From Hericium rajendrae (Eukaryota > Basidiomycota > Agaricomycetes > Russulales > Hericiaceae): a DNA stretch of 64,000 nucleotides. This document shows, in pieces, positions 25,689 to 36,810 of the stretch (its first letter is position 1; each line of letters begins with the position of its first letter). The position numbers and the translations under genes are program-made. The stretch spans positions 868,001-932,000 of the forward strand of contig CM065884.1 of assembly GCA_033439255.1 (NCBI GenBank), read 5' to 3'. The notes beneath the pieces were generated by a model, which saw only the letters and a list, made by a program, of their open reading frames with translations, had not been told where the DNA came from and searched no databases.

Positions 25689-25867
25689 GAGTCTGATGGC
25701 ATCACGGTCAGCAAGGGTCCCTGCATGACCGTTAAATGCACTCATCCACCTACCGATTTCCACACAATTTCAACCCTTGGAACTGCCCGTAAATGTTGAA
25801 TTAGCATTTATGATCATAGAGCTGAACCATGCACGTCCGGTGCCGAACACCGGCGCAGAGTCCGCGT
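25689..25867 (+). repeat. direct repeat, right copy
   Basis: Second copy of the repeat at 25186, about 500 bases downstream in the same direction; shares ATCACGGTCAGCAAG, CTCATCCACCTACCGA and ATCATAGAGCTGAACC. Confidence 0.75.
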
Positions 25868-26746
25868 CTTGAGTGGCGCATTCCAGAATGCAGAATGCGC
25901 GGCTGTGCGGCGGCGGATGTGCATTGCAAGATCCGGGCGGGTGCTGCGGGTCTGCAAAGCCATGCAGGACCGGGGCGGGAGCGATTGGGGTGGAGACGGT
26001 GCTGCGTGATGGCTCGGCGGTCCAAGAGATGCACGCGTCGGTGCGGGTCTTAGTCACAGACTGCCAATGGCCTTGCGAATCTGGACATGCGCAGGGATGA
26101 AAGGGACCGGGATGGACAAAGTCCCACAAAGCAAGCCGCGCACAACGTGCCAGGGACGCTGTCAGGACAAGCTTGCTTGTCTTTCATTCATGAAGAAGAG
26201 AAGCGGCGCGTGGATCTCGATGCGAATCAAAGGCCATCAACGCGGGATGCAGGGCGTGCGCGCCGCTGCTGCCACGGTACGCGCCCCGATCGCGTCGCTC
26301 GGTGGTTCCCGAGAAAGCAAGGAGGTGCGCGGGGGGGCGGGCTTGGCGGATGCGCCGGGCTGCTGGGTGCGGGGAAAGGAGCGGAATCAAAGTTGATGCG
26401 GGGCGGGCGAGGGAGAGGACGAGGGGACGTTTCGTGTCGGATGGCGAGTCGGATAGAAACGGATAGGGGACGAGAGGAGGGATCTAGAAAAGGCTGGAGA
26501 GAACGTGGGATGGAAGTGAAGGGCGGCAGAAGCGGTGAAGAAGGAAATGAAGATCTGGACGGACGGGCGGAAATGGAACTCGATCAGATTCAGCACGGTG
26601 GTCGGGGGAGCGCGATGAGAAGCACGTGCATGAATAAAGGAACAGCGCCTGCTCGCCCGCCCAGGCTGGTTACATATTCCCCTCCATCGCCCTCCCTCCT
26701 TCATCCACCCAGCATCCCATCTACCGCAGCACACGATACCAAAGCC

Positions 26747-28383
26747 ATGACCGCCGTTATGCAGGCCCCTCACCTCACTCACGCTCACACCGTGCCCATT
26801 CCCACCCGCAGTCAGCCGCAGGGCATCCTCCTCAACCCGTCCCCGTCCGCACGCTACTGCCCCCTCCCCTCTCTCGCTTTGGACTCCTTCCCAAAGCCAG
26901 CCCAACATTCGTCGACTCAGTCGCTGGCATCCACATCATCGTCGTCCTCTGCGTCTCCGTCACCATCCTCGTCAGCCACTAACACTCCACCGCCGTCAAT
27001 GCCCCACGACACCCATCTGACCCCCCGCGCCCTCGCCCTCGCCAACCGTGCTCGCAGTGGCTCCGCCCCTGCCGGCCGCCGTATCCGTTTTGCGCCCCTT
27101 CCCGACCCCCGCGCCGAGGAGGAGGAAGAGCTCGACGATGACGGCATTCCTTCGCACACGCCCTCCCGCAGCGAATCCTCCGACTCCCTCCCCACCCCCG
27201 AGTGCTCTACCCTCCTCCTCCCCGACACTCCCACGCCCTCCGCCTCCTCCCTCGCCACCTTCACCCTCCAGGCGTCCCCGCTCCCCAAGCGCAACCCCTC
27301 CCCGTGCTTCCCCCACGCCCCCGCAAACACCACCCTCGCCAAGAAGCTCTTCCGCCCCTTCCTCCTCCGCAACCCCCCCAGCGCCGACCAGCTCCCCGGC
27401 CTCGGCCTCTTCAAAACCGGCTCGCGCGAGAGCTCCCGCTCCCGCACCGACGAGTCCAGCAGCAGCTGGGGCGCGCCCCTCGGCCGCTGGACGTCCGAGA
27501 GCGCCGTCGAGAAGACCCGCCGCGGCAGCACCTCCTCGGCCAAGTCCGCGCCCGCCCTCGACGTGGCGAGCGCCCCCGCGACCCCGCGCCGCACGACGCG
27601 CCTGCTCAACGGCCGCGTGTACGGCGGGCGCCGCAAGAAGCGCGAGCAGGGCAATGCGTTCGCGAACGCGAAGGACGAGGACGAGTTCGTCGAGTGGGGG
27701 TATGGCGGCATGGGCAGCGTGCGTGCGGGCGCGGGCGTCTGGAGCCGCTTGCAGAGCGACCAGAAGGTCGTCGTCGGCGCGCTCGAGGGCGAGCGCGGGC
27801 GCAGCATTGCGCGGCCCGCGGCGGCGAGCGGCGATGGGGACGACGGCAGCGGGATGGCGTGGGTGCGCAGGCGGCGCGAGGAGCGCGAGCGCGAAAGGAA
27901 GGTCAGGGAGGAGCAGGCGAAGGCTGGGGAGGTGGTTGAGGAGAAGGTGGAGGTGCCTGTGACGGCGGAGCCGGAGGAGATCGTGGTTGCGCCGCCTGCG
28001 GGCGAGGAGAAGGGCGAGGGCGCGCAGCATGTGCATACGGCTGTGAGCGTGCCCGCGCCGTATTATCGCCCGCACCATCACGCGCGCACGCTTTCTATGG
28101 AGGGCAACGGCACGACGCCAACCCCAGTCGCCAGTCGACGGCGGATGGGAAACCAGCCCTTCCTGAGGCTCCGGCGCCCGCGTTGGTCGCGCCGGAGCCG
28201 GAGGAGGAAGAGGACGACGAGAGCGAAGAGGCGACGAGGATGACGAGGAGGAAGTCGACGACGAGGTATGTCTCGCGTCTGTTTCCCCAACTTAACGCTG
28301 ACATCGAACAGGAGCAGCACCGCAAGACTGCGCTTGGGGCAGGGGTCGAGATCGTCGGGCGGCACGCGCATCACCGCGAGTAA
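26747..28383 (+). CDS. conserved disordered basidiomycete protein
   Basis: Start ATG at 26747 follows a CT-rich leader. The protein is long, Ser/Pro-rich and mostly disordered, with short conserved islands: RRIRFAPLPDPRAEEEEELD, NTTLAKKLFRPFLLR, TTRLLNGRVYGGRRKK, DEFVEWGYGGMGSV and GMAWVRRRREERERE. The end HRKTALGAGVEIVGRH follows an intron (about 28266-28311, GTATGT..CAG) and stops at 28381. I recognise this as a protein shared among agaricomycetes without known function. Two frame slips (near 28125 and 28237) separate the body from the acidic EEEEDDESEE tract and the last exon. The long upstream open frame from 26087 lacks these features and is probably leader. Large open frames on the opposite strand are shadows caused by high GC. 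Confidence 0.7.
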
Positions 28384-28862
28384 GCCGTTAGCCTGTCCAC
28401 CCTGCATTGCCAATGCCAAAACGCCTGCGCGCGCTCACACGCCGCGCCCTGCCCGCCCGCGCTGCCTCACTTCCGCCCCACTCTGTACTATCATCATCAT
28501 GGCATCTGCCACGCCAATTGCGCTTCATCGTAGATATACCCTTCATGTGTCTTGCTCTCTTCATTGATCTGGGTGTACAATACGGATCGCATTCTGAACT
28601 TACGCCACTCCATTTTACTGCTTGTTTCGGCCGCTTGTTACGCTACGTTATGACCTGCTCGTTAATCCCGCCCGCTATGCATCGTCTTGTTACCATCTCG
28701 TTTACTACCACGCGCTCCCGTTGCTCTCGCTGTACATATCGCTCTTGCTTTTCGCATATGATTCCCGGTTGATTACCCGCATTGAATTGTCTTCTGCTGG
28801 CTTTTTTTGGGAGATTTATGCTTAGGTTTTGTTATGATTCGGCGGTGTGAGTGGAGGAAGCT

Positions 28863-29079
28863 CAGGCTGAAGCTGAAGATCAAGCCCGCTCATGCTGGCT
28901 CTGGCTATGCGTCCCTTCATCACATCTCGTCTTGGACCTAGGCTGGCGCGATCGGGGCTCTCGTTTTGCAGAACGCGATCGGAGCAGGGACTCGACCGGA
29001 ACGTGCGTGTTATTGTTTCCGACCCTCAAGCTGGGTGCTCGTGGACCCGCTGTCCTCGACTCGGCGCGGAGGATTCTAT
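28863..29079 (+). repeat. tandem duplication, unit 1
   Basis: Starts CAGGCTGAAGCTGAAGAT and ends GACTCGGCGCGGAGGATTCTAT. Unit 2 (29096-29322) follows after 16 bases with clear but diverged identity throughout. Confidence 0.85.
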
Positions 29080-29095
29080 GAAAGGAATGCGGGAT

Positions 29096-29322
29096 CAGGC
29101 TGCAGCTGAAGATGAAGCCACCGACGCGCTCACGCTGGCTGTCGCCGTGTGTCCCTTCATTGCATCTCGTCTTGGACTTAGGCTTGCGCGGTCGGGGTTC
29201 TTGCTTGCAAGACACGATCGGAGCGGGGAGTGGACCGGAACGTGCGCGTTATCGTACCCGGCCCTCGACTGGTGCCGCCTATGTGGACCCGCTCGTCCTC
29301 GACTCGGCGCGGAGGATTCTAT
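29096..29322 (+). repeat. tandem duplication, unit 2
   Basis: Second unit of the 28863 duplication, starting CAGGCTGCAGCTGAAGAT and ending in the same GGCGCGGAGGATTCTAT. Shared inner words include CATCTCGTCTTGGAC and GACCGGAACGTGCG. No coding frame is conserved between units. Confidence 0.85.
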
Positions 29323-29945
29323 CGATGCGGATCTCGTGCGTCGGTTGACCAGGCGGAGCGTCCGAGCTGCCGACAAGACTTGCTTCGAAGGACCGCCGAG
29401 ACGTGGACGCGAGCGCGGGCTTGCATCTAATCGATGCTGCGGCGCCGGCGTTTTCTGAGCCTGCAGAAGACCACGCAGCTCCCGGGGAAGGACGTCGATG
29501 GCTTGGCTTGGCCTGCGCGCGGGTGTTGCGGGGCTACACGTGGCGGGATAGACATTCTCTCGACCATATGTGGTCTTCGACAAGTGTAAACTGCACCCAG
29601 CGGACCTGCTGACCTCCACGAACACATATCGTCGAGTCGTCCTGGTGGCTTCCCGATAACAAGCAGCGTGTCGATCGTCCACCATCCAGACAACGGTTCA
29701 GAGCTTCCTCGCTATCTCAGGTACGTGCGATGCGAGTGTTGATGTCGAAGGCCGACGAACCGTCTGTCCCAGGTCGATGGATTCTATCGCGATCGTGCTG
29801 GCTCTCGGTGCGTACGTGTGCTCGAGGATGTCGTTGACGCGTCTATGAACTGTACATGGACGCGCAATCGGATCGATGCAGCAGCGCCGGTATGGGTCCA
29901 GGTTCGGCGCGTTATAGCAGCTTGCTTGCCCAGACGCCTCCCTAT

Positions 29946-29987
29946 GAGGAGCACCAAACACCAGACGTCGTGTGTCTGGTGCTCCTC
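29946..29987. repeat. perfect inverted repeat / hairpin
   Basis: Arms GAGGAGCACCA (29946-29956) and TGGTGCTCCTC (29977-29987) are exact complements around a 20-base loop that itself contains ACAC..GTGT. Could fold into a hairpin or be a foldback remnant. Confidence 0.8.
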
Positions 29988-31060
29988 GTCGGCGTTCGCG
30001 CTGCCCTCAACGCCCCCACCTCAAAAGGGACGCGATATCCCGCTTTGCGTCGGCCTAGACCCGCGCGCGGTCGTGGGCTGTCAGTCTTGCAGATCGGGAC
30101 ACTGATTCACTTCGGGCGGGATCGTCGTTCTGGAAGGCCGCGAGATAAGTGAGCAGCGGCACGTTCTGGGCGACGTGCCGCCGGCGTATGTACGTGGTTC
30201 CGGACGCGCATCGATGGTGGCTTCTTGTGGGTTGATTTCCTAACGGACGTCGGGGATGCGTCTGCATGGGCAGCGATCCTTCTCCGGTCACGGTGCGCCT
30301 TTTGGGTGGTTGCCTGCTAATTGGAGCTGAGCCGACCTCCGGATTCTGTCCCTTGCCTTCGCGTTTACCGCACGTGTGTTGAGCAGGCTCTCATGCAGAT
30401 CGAAGAAATGTGCTTAGCATGCGTGTGTTGTAGGTCCGCGAATGCACGGGTGGATCTAGTGGGTAGCGTGTAGTACGCGCAGGCCCTGGTGTCGCCGCTC
30501 AATTGAGTTGAGTATTGAGCGCAGGCCTGGGCACGTATGGACTCACCAGGCTGCGAACACCCCCGTCGAGCTGCAATGCAGCGCCGGCGTGTTTCTGTTG
30601 TGCACCGGGAGATCCGAAGGCGTTGGCAAAGGTTGGGCCAAGCTCAACACGGGTATTGCTGTCTGTTGTGTTGCACTCACTTGGTTCACCGTTTGTTTGC
30701 CGTGCTGCTTACCCTCGTCTCTTGACATTTGACTCAGAGATAAGCATTCTGTAGCTTCCGCGGCACGATAGCCTTCCATACTACGCAGGCGTGTCGATCC
30801 GGGGTGCAGTGCTAGTTCATCTTGGGCTTCGTTCTGGCGATCTGAGGGACCCGACATCACCCCGCACGCTGCAGATAAACTGCTCGGTGCTTGCGTTATC
30901 TCGGGAGGACCATGGTCAACCTGCGAATATGAGGTCTATGTAGTGTCTTGGCCGGCCTTCGCTACACTTGATATTAAGCACATCCGATCGCAAGAGGTCG
31001 ATCGCCTTCGTCGAAGAAACACGCTCGCACCCTCGAAGTTGAGAGCCTGCTGTAATGAAG

Positions 31061-31196
31061 CCTTCGAAAGCTTCGTGATAATGTGGCGTTCGTTTGCCAC
31101 AATGCAGTGTCTTGATACCGGTGGTCGAAGGGCAGCTGGAGTTGACCCTTCGAAAGCTTCGTGACAACGTGGCATTCATTTTCCACGATGCAGCCT
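31061..31196 (+). repeat. short tandem pair, unit about 50 bases
   Basis: CCTTCGAAAGCTTCGTGA occurs at 31061 and 31147, each followed by related sequence (AATGTGGCGTTC / AACGTGGCATTC and CCACAATGCAG / CCACGATGCAG). Period 86 bases. Confidence 0.8.
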
Positions 31197-32890
31197 CTTC
31201 ATCTCAGCGGTCGAAGCAGCAGCGCTACGCGCGTGCTCAAGTCGCCAGTGGTGTGGAACCGCATATCCCGCTCGGGTGTCGCTATCGATCTGTGTCTTTG
31301 AAGGCGGCCTTGGCGTACTACATAGAAGCACGCCCTGGACGAACGTTGCTTTTCCAGCGCCAGAAGTCCGTTCTAGATGCAAGGCTGGCTGTGCGCGATC
31401 GCAGGGCTGGAAGTTGGTCAGTGCCGTTTGCCGTTGGCTTAAAATTGTATTTCACGCCACAGTTTTTTTCACGCAGAAGACATGTGGACGGACCTGAAGA
31501 ATCACATTCAGATGAAGGAACATGGACACCTAGCGAATTCTTGCGGATACATCGTCGCTTCTTCGAAAAGCTGACCTATCGCGTTGCCATCTGGGAAAGC
31601 GTCGTTAGATGACGTGACGCCAGATTGTGCTGAAAATTTAGTGAATCACTCACATCGAACTCCTTCATTGAGGAGGTGGGCGTACATCGAGATAGGGTCG
31701 AGTTGGGAGTTGATACCGCATCCAGCTCTTGAGTAAATTTGCTATGCATGTTACAGAGGTCCCCGTTAGGTCCATCAAGGAAGATACAGTGACGATTGTA
31801 AGCTGCGGAAATGACTGCAGTCGGTTTCCGTACTTCGATGGCCTTTTGTTGAGGAATAGGTATCCTCCTGGTCAAGATCGCAATGGCGACCACGATATCT
31901 TGGACTTTCTCGACCCGCCTCAGCCCCGGAAACCGAGGTACGAATCGTCACTGCAAAAGGCGACGCCATAGGGATTGATTAATGATTGTCGTGACATCTG
32001 ACGAAACCCGGATGCCACGTCTATTTGGGATGCAAAGAACCTGTCATGTCCCCAACCGTCATTGCGTTCGCTTGGAGGCGTCAATACGTCGATGGCAGTC
32101 TGGATGGATGCCGCCGCTTCTAGACTGGACTGGCCTCTCCAGGTTGCCTGTTCAAGCTGGCCGACAATCCACGAGCAGTCACTGCGTTCCGGGTACTGCT
32201 AGTATTTTGTCGAGGAGCTTGGATTAGATAAGCTAGTCGCCAAATTCAAGTATACAAACTACGCGTCATCGAACCAACTAAGGAGAGACGATTCACTCGA
32301 AAGGTGAGCAGATCAGCCATTCGAGAACTTGGAGTAGCTGGCCACTCAAAGCCACTCCGCCTTGTAATACACTGACCTGTATAGGATTTCGACCAGATGC
32401 GCTAGTCGAGGTGAAGGTGGGTGGGAGCTGGGTCAAGGGCTTGTCAAAAAATCGTCGACTTCGACGATTTTCTTCCCAGCCATCGTCTTTCCCCCCTCCC
32501 ACCTTCGCCCACCTGCCGTGTCTGCTTACTCCCTCCATGTCCTTCTGACACGGTACGCCCGTTACTCTTTGAAGACAAGTCCAGCAAGCACCGAGGATGC
32601 AACATTGTCATCGGTTGAGTTATGCAAGTGCTCGAAATGCAAGGCGGGCGCTCTTTCTGGCAACGAGGGCTGCTACATGGGAGCTCGATAAGCACTGCCT
32701 CGAGGTGAACTTCGCACTATGCCTATGTACCAGCGCGGTAAGACTAATGTCGGCATGGTGCCGTCTCAGCGGGCATCACGCTGCGCTCGTGCTCTCGAGT
32801 GCTGCTCTTCCGCATCGCGCTCGCGCGCATTGTCGGTCCTGCGCATACCACCCCCCTCTTGTCCAGAAACGTCGCCACCACGTTCGCGCT

Positions 32891-32927
32891 CTCGCCCTCG
32901 CCCTCGCCCTCGCCCCCGCCCCTCGCC
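32891..32927 (+). repeat. CTCGCC hexanucleotide tract
   Basis: About six imperfect copies of CTCGCC in a row, a simple-sequence tract. Confidence 0.75.
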
Positions 32928-33099
32928 ATCTCGTCTTTCACGTCCCCTGCGGTCGCCTCGACCGCTCGAGATAGAACGGCGGCGCTCGCCTACATGAAGA
33001 TCTGTATGGATGTGGGATTTGTTGCTGCGTCGATATATGCGCCCACTTGCGCGCTCTCGACCCGAATGCGACGCCGAACGACTGGGGGATTGTGATGCA

Positions 33100-33441
33100 T
33101 GATAGCGCGATCGCGTGCGATCGCGACCGCGATGCGTGGATCCTCAGGTGCGTCTGTATGCATGCGCTTTCGTGGCCTCTCACACGAGCCGTCCGAAGGT
33201 GACCGCGCCTTGCGACCACAGCGGCTACCAGCTCTACCAGCCCTGCCTCTGCCTCTGCCCCGCCCTTGTCCCTCCCTTTCTTACGTGGATAAGGATCCCC
33301 TGCAGGCACCCCATCTCCGTACGTGCTGCGAAGCTTCTTCGCGATATACCACTTACAGTGCACTAAGTCCAGCGTAGCCCACATTTCGCGCACCGTCTCC
33401 TCAGCATCACTGGGCAGATATTCATAGTCGGAGTCGGACAT
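33100..33441 (-). CDS. possible small gene, strand ambiguous
   Basis: On the minus strand an ATG at 33441 opens MSDSDYEYLPSDAEETVREM and reaches a good donor (GTAAGT near 33357) with an acceptor CCTGCAG about 55 bases on. The downstream reading looks less natural. On the plus strand, 33050-33145 reads LRALDPNATPNDWGIVMHD, which also looks like real protein and ends at a GTGCGT donor. I recognise neither. At most one is likely to be a gene, and it may be a fragment. Confidence 0.25.
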
Positions 33442-34799
33442 GGCTTGAAATGAAGATTAGATGATATGGGGAGGGGTTCAAGGAGCCCTGTTGCCCTCAT
33501 GCTCGTTATCTCACCTTATTGTCAGGTCGTATATACTCTTCTAGTTTATTCACTGTCAATTCGAGCTTTGATTGGTGTTCCATAACGGGTACGACCATCG
33601 CCAAAAGCGGCAGCGCGGACGTGCGTGAACAGGTGGGTGAAAGGCTTACCTAGCCCGAGCTACTCCGAGTTAATCCAAGCTACTCCAAGCATAAGTACAT
33701 TGATTCTCTTATTTACTCTACCACCGGAGCTGCCTAGCTATTATTGCCTCGTTTTTGGGCGCTGTGCTGATACCTTCCGAGTTTGCGTGGGCCGGCTCAT
33801 ATACGTGAGAACATGCACCAACTCAGACGAGCTCCGACTCTTACCATCAGTATGCGGAACGCAGTGAGTGGATCTAGGCAAGCCCTTCCTTCCCACAGAA
33901 GCATCCTAGGTAAAATAGATTCAGAAGCTTTCTACCATTGCCCAACAATCAATTGGTAGATACATATATGAGGTCGTGTACACGCCACGCACCATAGACG
34001 AATGCAAATTTGCTATCGCCAACCCATTCCTTGGTGCGAGGAGGCCGCGATAGATGCATGTAAACGTTCCGAAAGCGCATGCGCCCATTGGATGTCCATA
34101 GCTTGATCGTAAAGCGTCCGGTTCTCACCAGCTCGTGATATCATGACGAATTATGACGGAGCGGGCGGGCGGCGTCTCCGCGGAGATGGGGAAGTTTGGA
34201 CACAGTATCGAAGTGCCGGTTGGAGCTTGTTCGTGCGGAAATATCTACTGCTTGCGGTATATCCAGAGTCCGCGGGGGCTACGCCAAGATGATGCAGGAG
34301 GGAGAACAAGGAGGAACATACTGGCTCCGGCCTTCGAGCTTGGCTCAATGTGCGTCTGGGGACCGCGAACGGAAGTAGGATGTAAGGATATCCACTATAC
34401 GGCTCTTCCAGGAAGTAGAGATAATCGTGTAGTCCCGTATACCGGCCGACAGAGACCATGTTGAGAACATAAAATACCAGATGTAAAAATGGTGCGGTGA
34501 AATCTGGGGGGATCGCTCATCATCGCGCAATGGCAAAATTTCAGAACACTGCCGCAGGCATAACGTCAGTTGTGGACGTTCCAGATCATGAGCCCCCTGG
34601 ATCGTGAAGTTCTCAAGGCCACATGAAGCAAAAGCGTACGAAACATAAGTCGGCCGCCACGGCCAATGGAATACTGGCAACCGTCGACAGCGCTAAGACC
34701 GCCAACGCAAAGCCGCTAAAGATGGGCATATGGAAATCCGACGAATGCGCCTGACGCCTGACGACACTCGAACGTGGTGCAATTGCTGTTTCAACGATC

Positions 34800-34940
34800 T
34801 TCCTTGCGCTGGCCATCCTTCGAGACAAAACTTCTCACTATCGTGACCCTGTTCGCACAAACGAGGAGCAGATGTTTCAGTCGCTGACAATCCTCGGAGA
34901 ACCTGCGCCCACCTTTATTCAGAATACAGACTGTTTCGCC
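34800..34940 (+). repeat. terminal-repeat-like segment flanking element B
   Basis: Contains AATCCTCGGAGAAC (34889-34902) followed by CTGCGCCCACCTT, matching in the same direction the segment at 36738 (AATCCTCGGAGAAACTGCGC) at the other end of element B. Suggests direct terminal repeats about 1.85 kb apart. Confidence 0.5.
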
Positions 34941-35049
34941 CGTCCTCGATGCAGGCTCGGGCTCGGCCAGCTTGGCAGGCAAGCCACTCTGCCCGCAAGG
35001 CATCGCGCGCGTCCGAGTCCGAGTCCGAGCAGCCGCGTGCGTCCCATTT

Positions 35050-36810
35050 CCGCGTCGTCACGGCATCGCAAGCAATGTATCTGGCGACGATCTCCACGTC
35101 CTTCTGCCACCGCCCCATCCCAATTATTTAGCGTTGTGGCGCCACGCGATCTGAGATGGGTGCGTACGCGCCCGTCGCGTGTGCCTGTGTAAAGATTTCG
35201 GCGCGCGTATCATGCGCATCATAGATGCATCATTGGCGCCGCGGAGGGTTTTCGAAGTTCGAGGCGGGGCGGGAGACTTCAGAATGAGAACATAGAAGCA
35301 AGTGCACGACGGGAGGGAGGTTGCGGCGTCGACGCCGGTGGTCCAGGCAGTGGGGCGCAGCTCCAGCGCCATCCGAGTACGCCCCAACCAGACCCACCGG
35401 CGACGAGCCGTACATGTCCCGAGCCCGCCACGCCGCGCCGCGCCACGGCCCCATAAGATTTCGCGCCCCAGCCCCGCCAGCGCCGAGCCCACCGCGCACG
35501 CGCGAGTGTTCACTGGCCGATAGCATCCAGGCCACGTAACGCCTACGGCAGACGCGAGTCCGACACGTTCGATGTGACGAGAGTTGGCGTCGCGAGGGTC
35601 GTGTTTCGGGCGTTGATCTGGGCGCGGCGACCGCAGCGTGGGCGGTGACGAGACGTGGCCAGGGCAGCTCGCGTAATTGTGCCATATATTGGTCTGGCCC
35701 TGTTTGTTTGCCGGGGTGTACGGTGAAATGTCGAAATGTCATCAATGCTTGGCGGTGGCCACCGGCAAGAGCTGCAGGGATGATGAATGGGGTGTACGAG
35801 ATATGGGGTGTGCGCCACGTACCGTGCGCTTTCGTGGTTGGAACAGAGATGCACGATGCGAAAGAAGTTCCGCGCGCGGTGGACGACGGAACGTTTTGTG
35901 TGCATGCGTGCCCATTGGCTACTCAAAGCCTGATGCGAACAGGCTCGCACCCACCCGTGGTATGATGGCTCCAAACGCAAAGCGGCATCCCCGCGGAGCA
36001 GAGGAAGTTCGTGCAAGTTTTTGGTGTCAAACGCAGAGATAAGGACTCGGAGGTGAGGCAACGACGGGGTCCAGGCTGCGTGATGGGTCAGGATGATGTG
36101 CAGTCTTCTCATCCTTCTTCGCGAGCGATCCCGAGGGGAAGCGAGAAACGTCATGGTGCAAGTTGACCGAGAAGCAGAGATAAGCTCGCTGCTGCGAAAC
36201 ACAGGGCACGCTAGAACTCTCGATGCTGGGAACGGCGCGGTAGCCCATACACAAATCGACAGCAGGCTGGTCGGATGCTAAAAGGAATTGACGGAGGATG
36301 GCTCGGGAGGAGGAACGAGATAGTGAGCAGGTACGACGTAGCGGCAGAGAATCGGAAATCAGGAGACAGCCGGGCGCAAGATGCCACCGCTGCATGGTGC
36401 AGATCGTAAGCCCCCAGACGTTGCTCGGTGGCTCAAGGCAGAGAACGCAGATGTTACGAGAATATGGCCTAGTGGAAATATTGGTGATGAACGGCATGGG
36501 AATCTAGCAAGGCGCGATGGAGGTTTGCATATTGCGGTCTCACTAGAACCGCGAGATGATGAATGCGCGACGCAGGGGACTTCCGCACGGGCGTCGCTGA
36601 CGGAAATCCTTCAGAGCAGCAGCTGCCCTGGCCGTCGTGCCTGTGTTCCGAGCGAAGGTCAAGGAAACATCCACCGAAACAGAAAGCTTTACTCACCACC
36701 AAGCCTTCGTTCGCATAAAACAGTTCAGGGCAGTACAAATCCTCGGAGAAACTGCGCTCACCTTCAGCCAGGACACGCATTCTCTTCGATCGCCATTGGA
36801 TCCGGGCACA
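35050..36810 (-). mobile_element. dispersed element copy B (about 1.8 kb)
   Basis: Reverse-complement partner of copy A at 21490-23110, 12 kb away. Similarity runs the whole length in collinear order (see copy A for exact words). Its flanks share a direct repeat (34800-34940 and about 36640-36810), as in LTR-type or TRIM-like elements, though no primer site or polyprotein is seen. Open frames across it are unrelated to known proteins. Confidence 0.65.

Larger units (their letters stand above)
18458..26746. other. gene-poor, repeat-bearing block
   Basis: About 8.3 kb without any gene I can support on either strand. Open frames are short, overlap on several frames and show no domain or splice pattern. 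It contains one copy of the dispersed element (about 21490-23110) and a diverged direct repeat pair (25186-25380 and 25689-25867). Likely remnants of mobile DNA. Confidence 0.6.

Noticed and set aside
26087-26746. N-terminal extension of the 26747 gene
   Set aside because: Open by chance in GC-rich DNA; composition differs, and no conserved island lies there, while 26747 follows a typical leader.
26917-28081. Long minus-strand open frames (296 and 361 codons) opposite the 26.7 kb gene
   Set aside because: They arise from very high GC on the complementary strand; the plus strand has the conserved islands, the leader and the spliced end.
31094-31612. 172-codon plus-strand frame
   Set aside because: No recognised domain and it starts inside a short repeat pair; may be a worn element fragment but not supportable as a gene.
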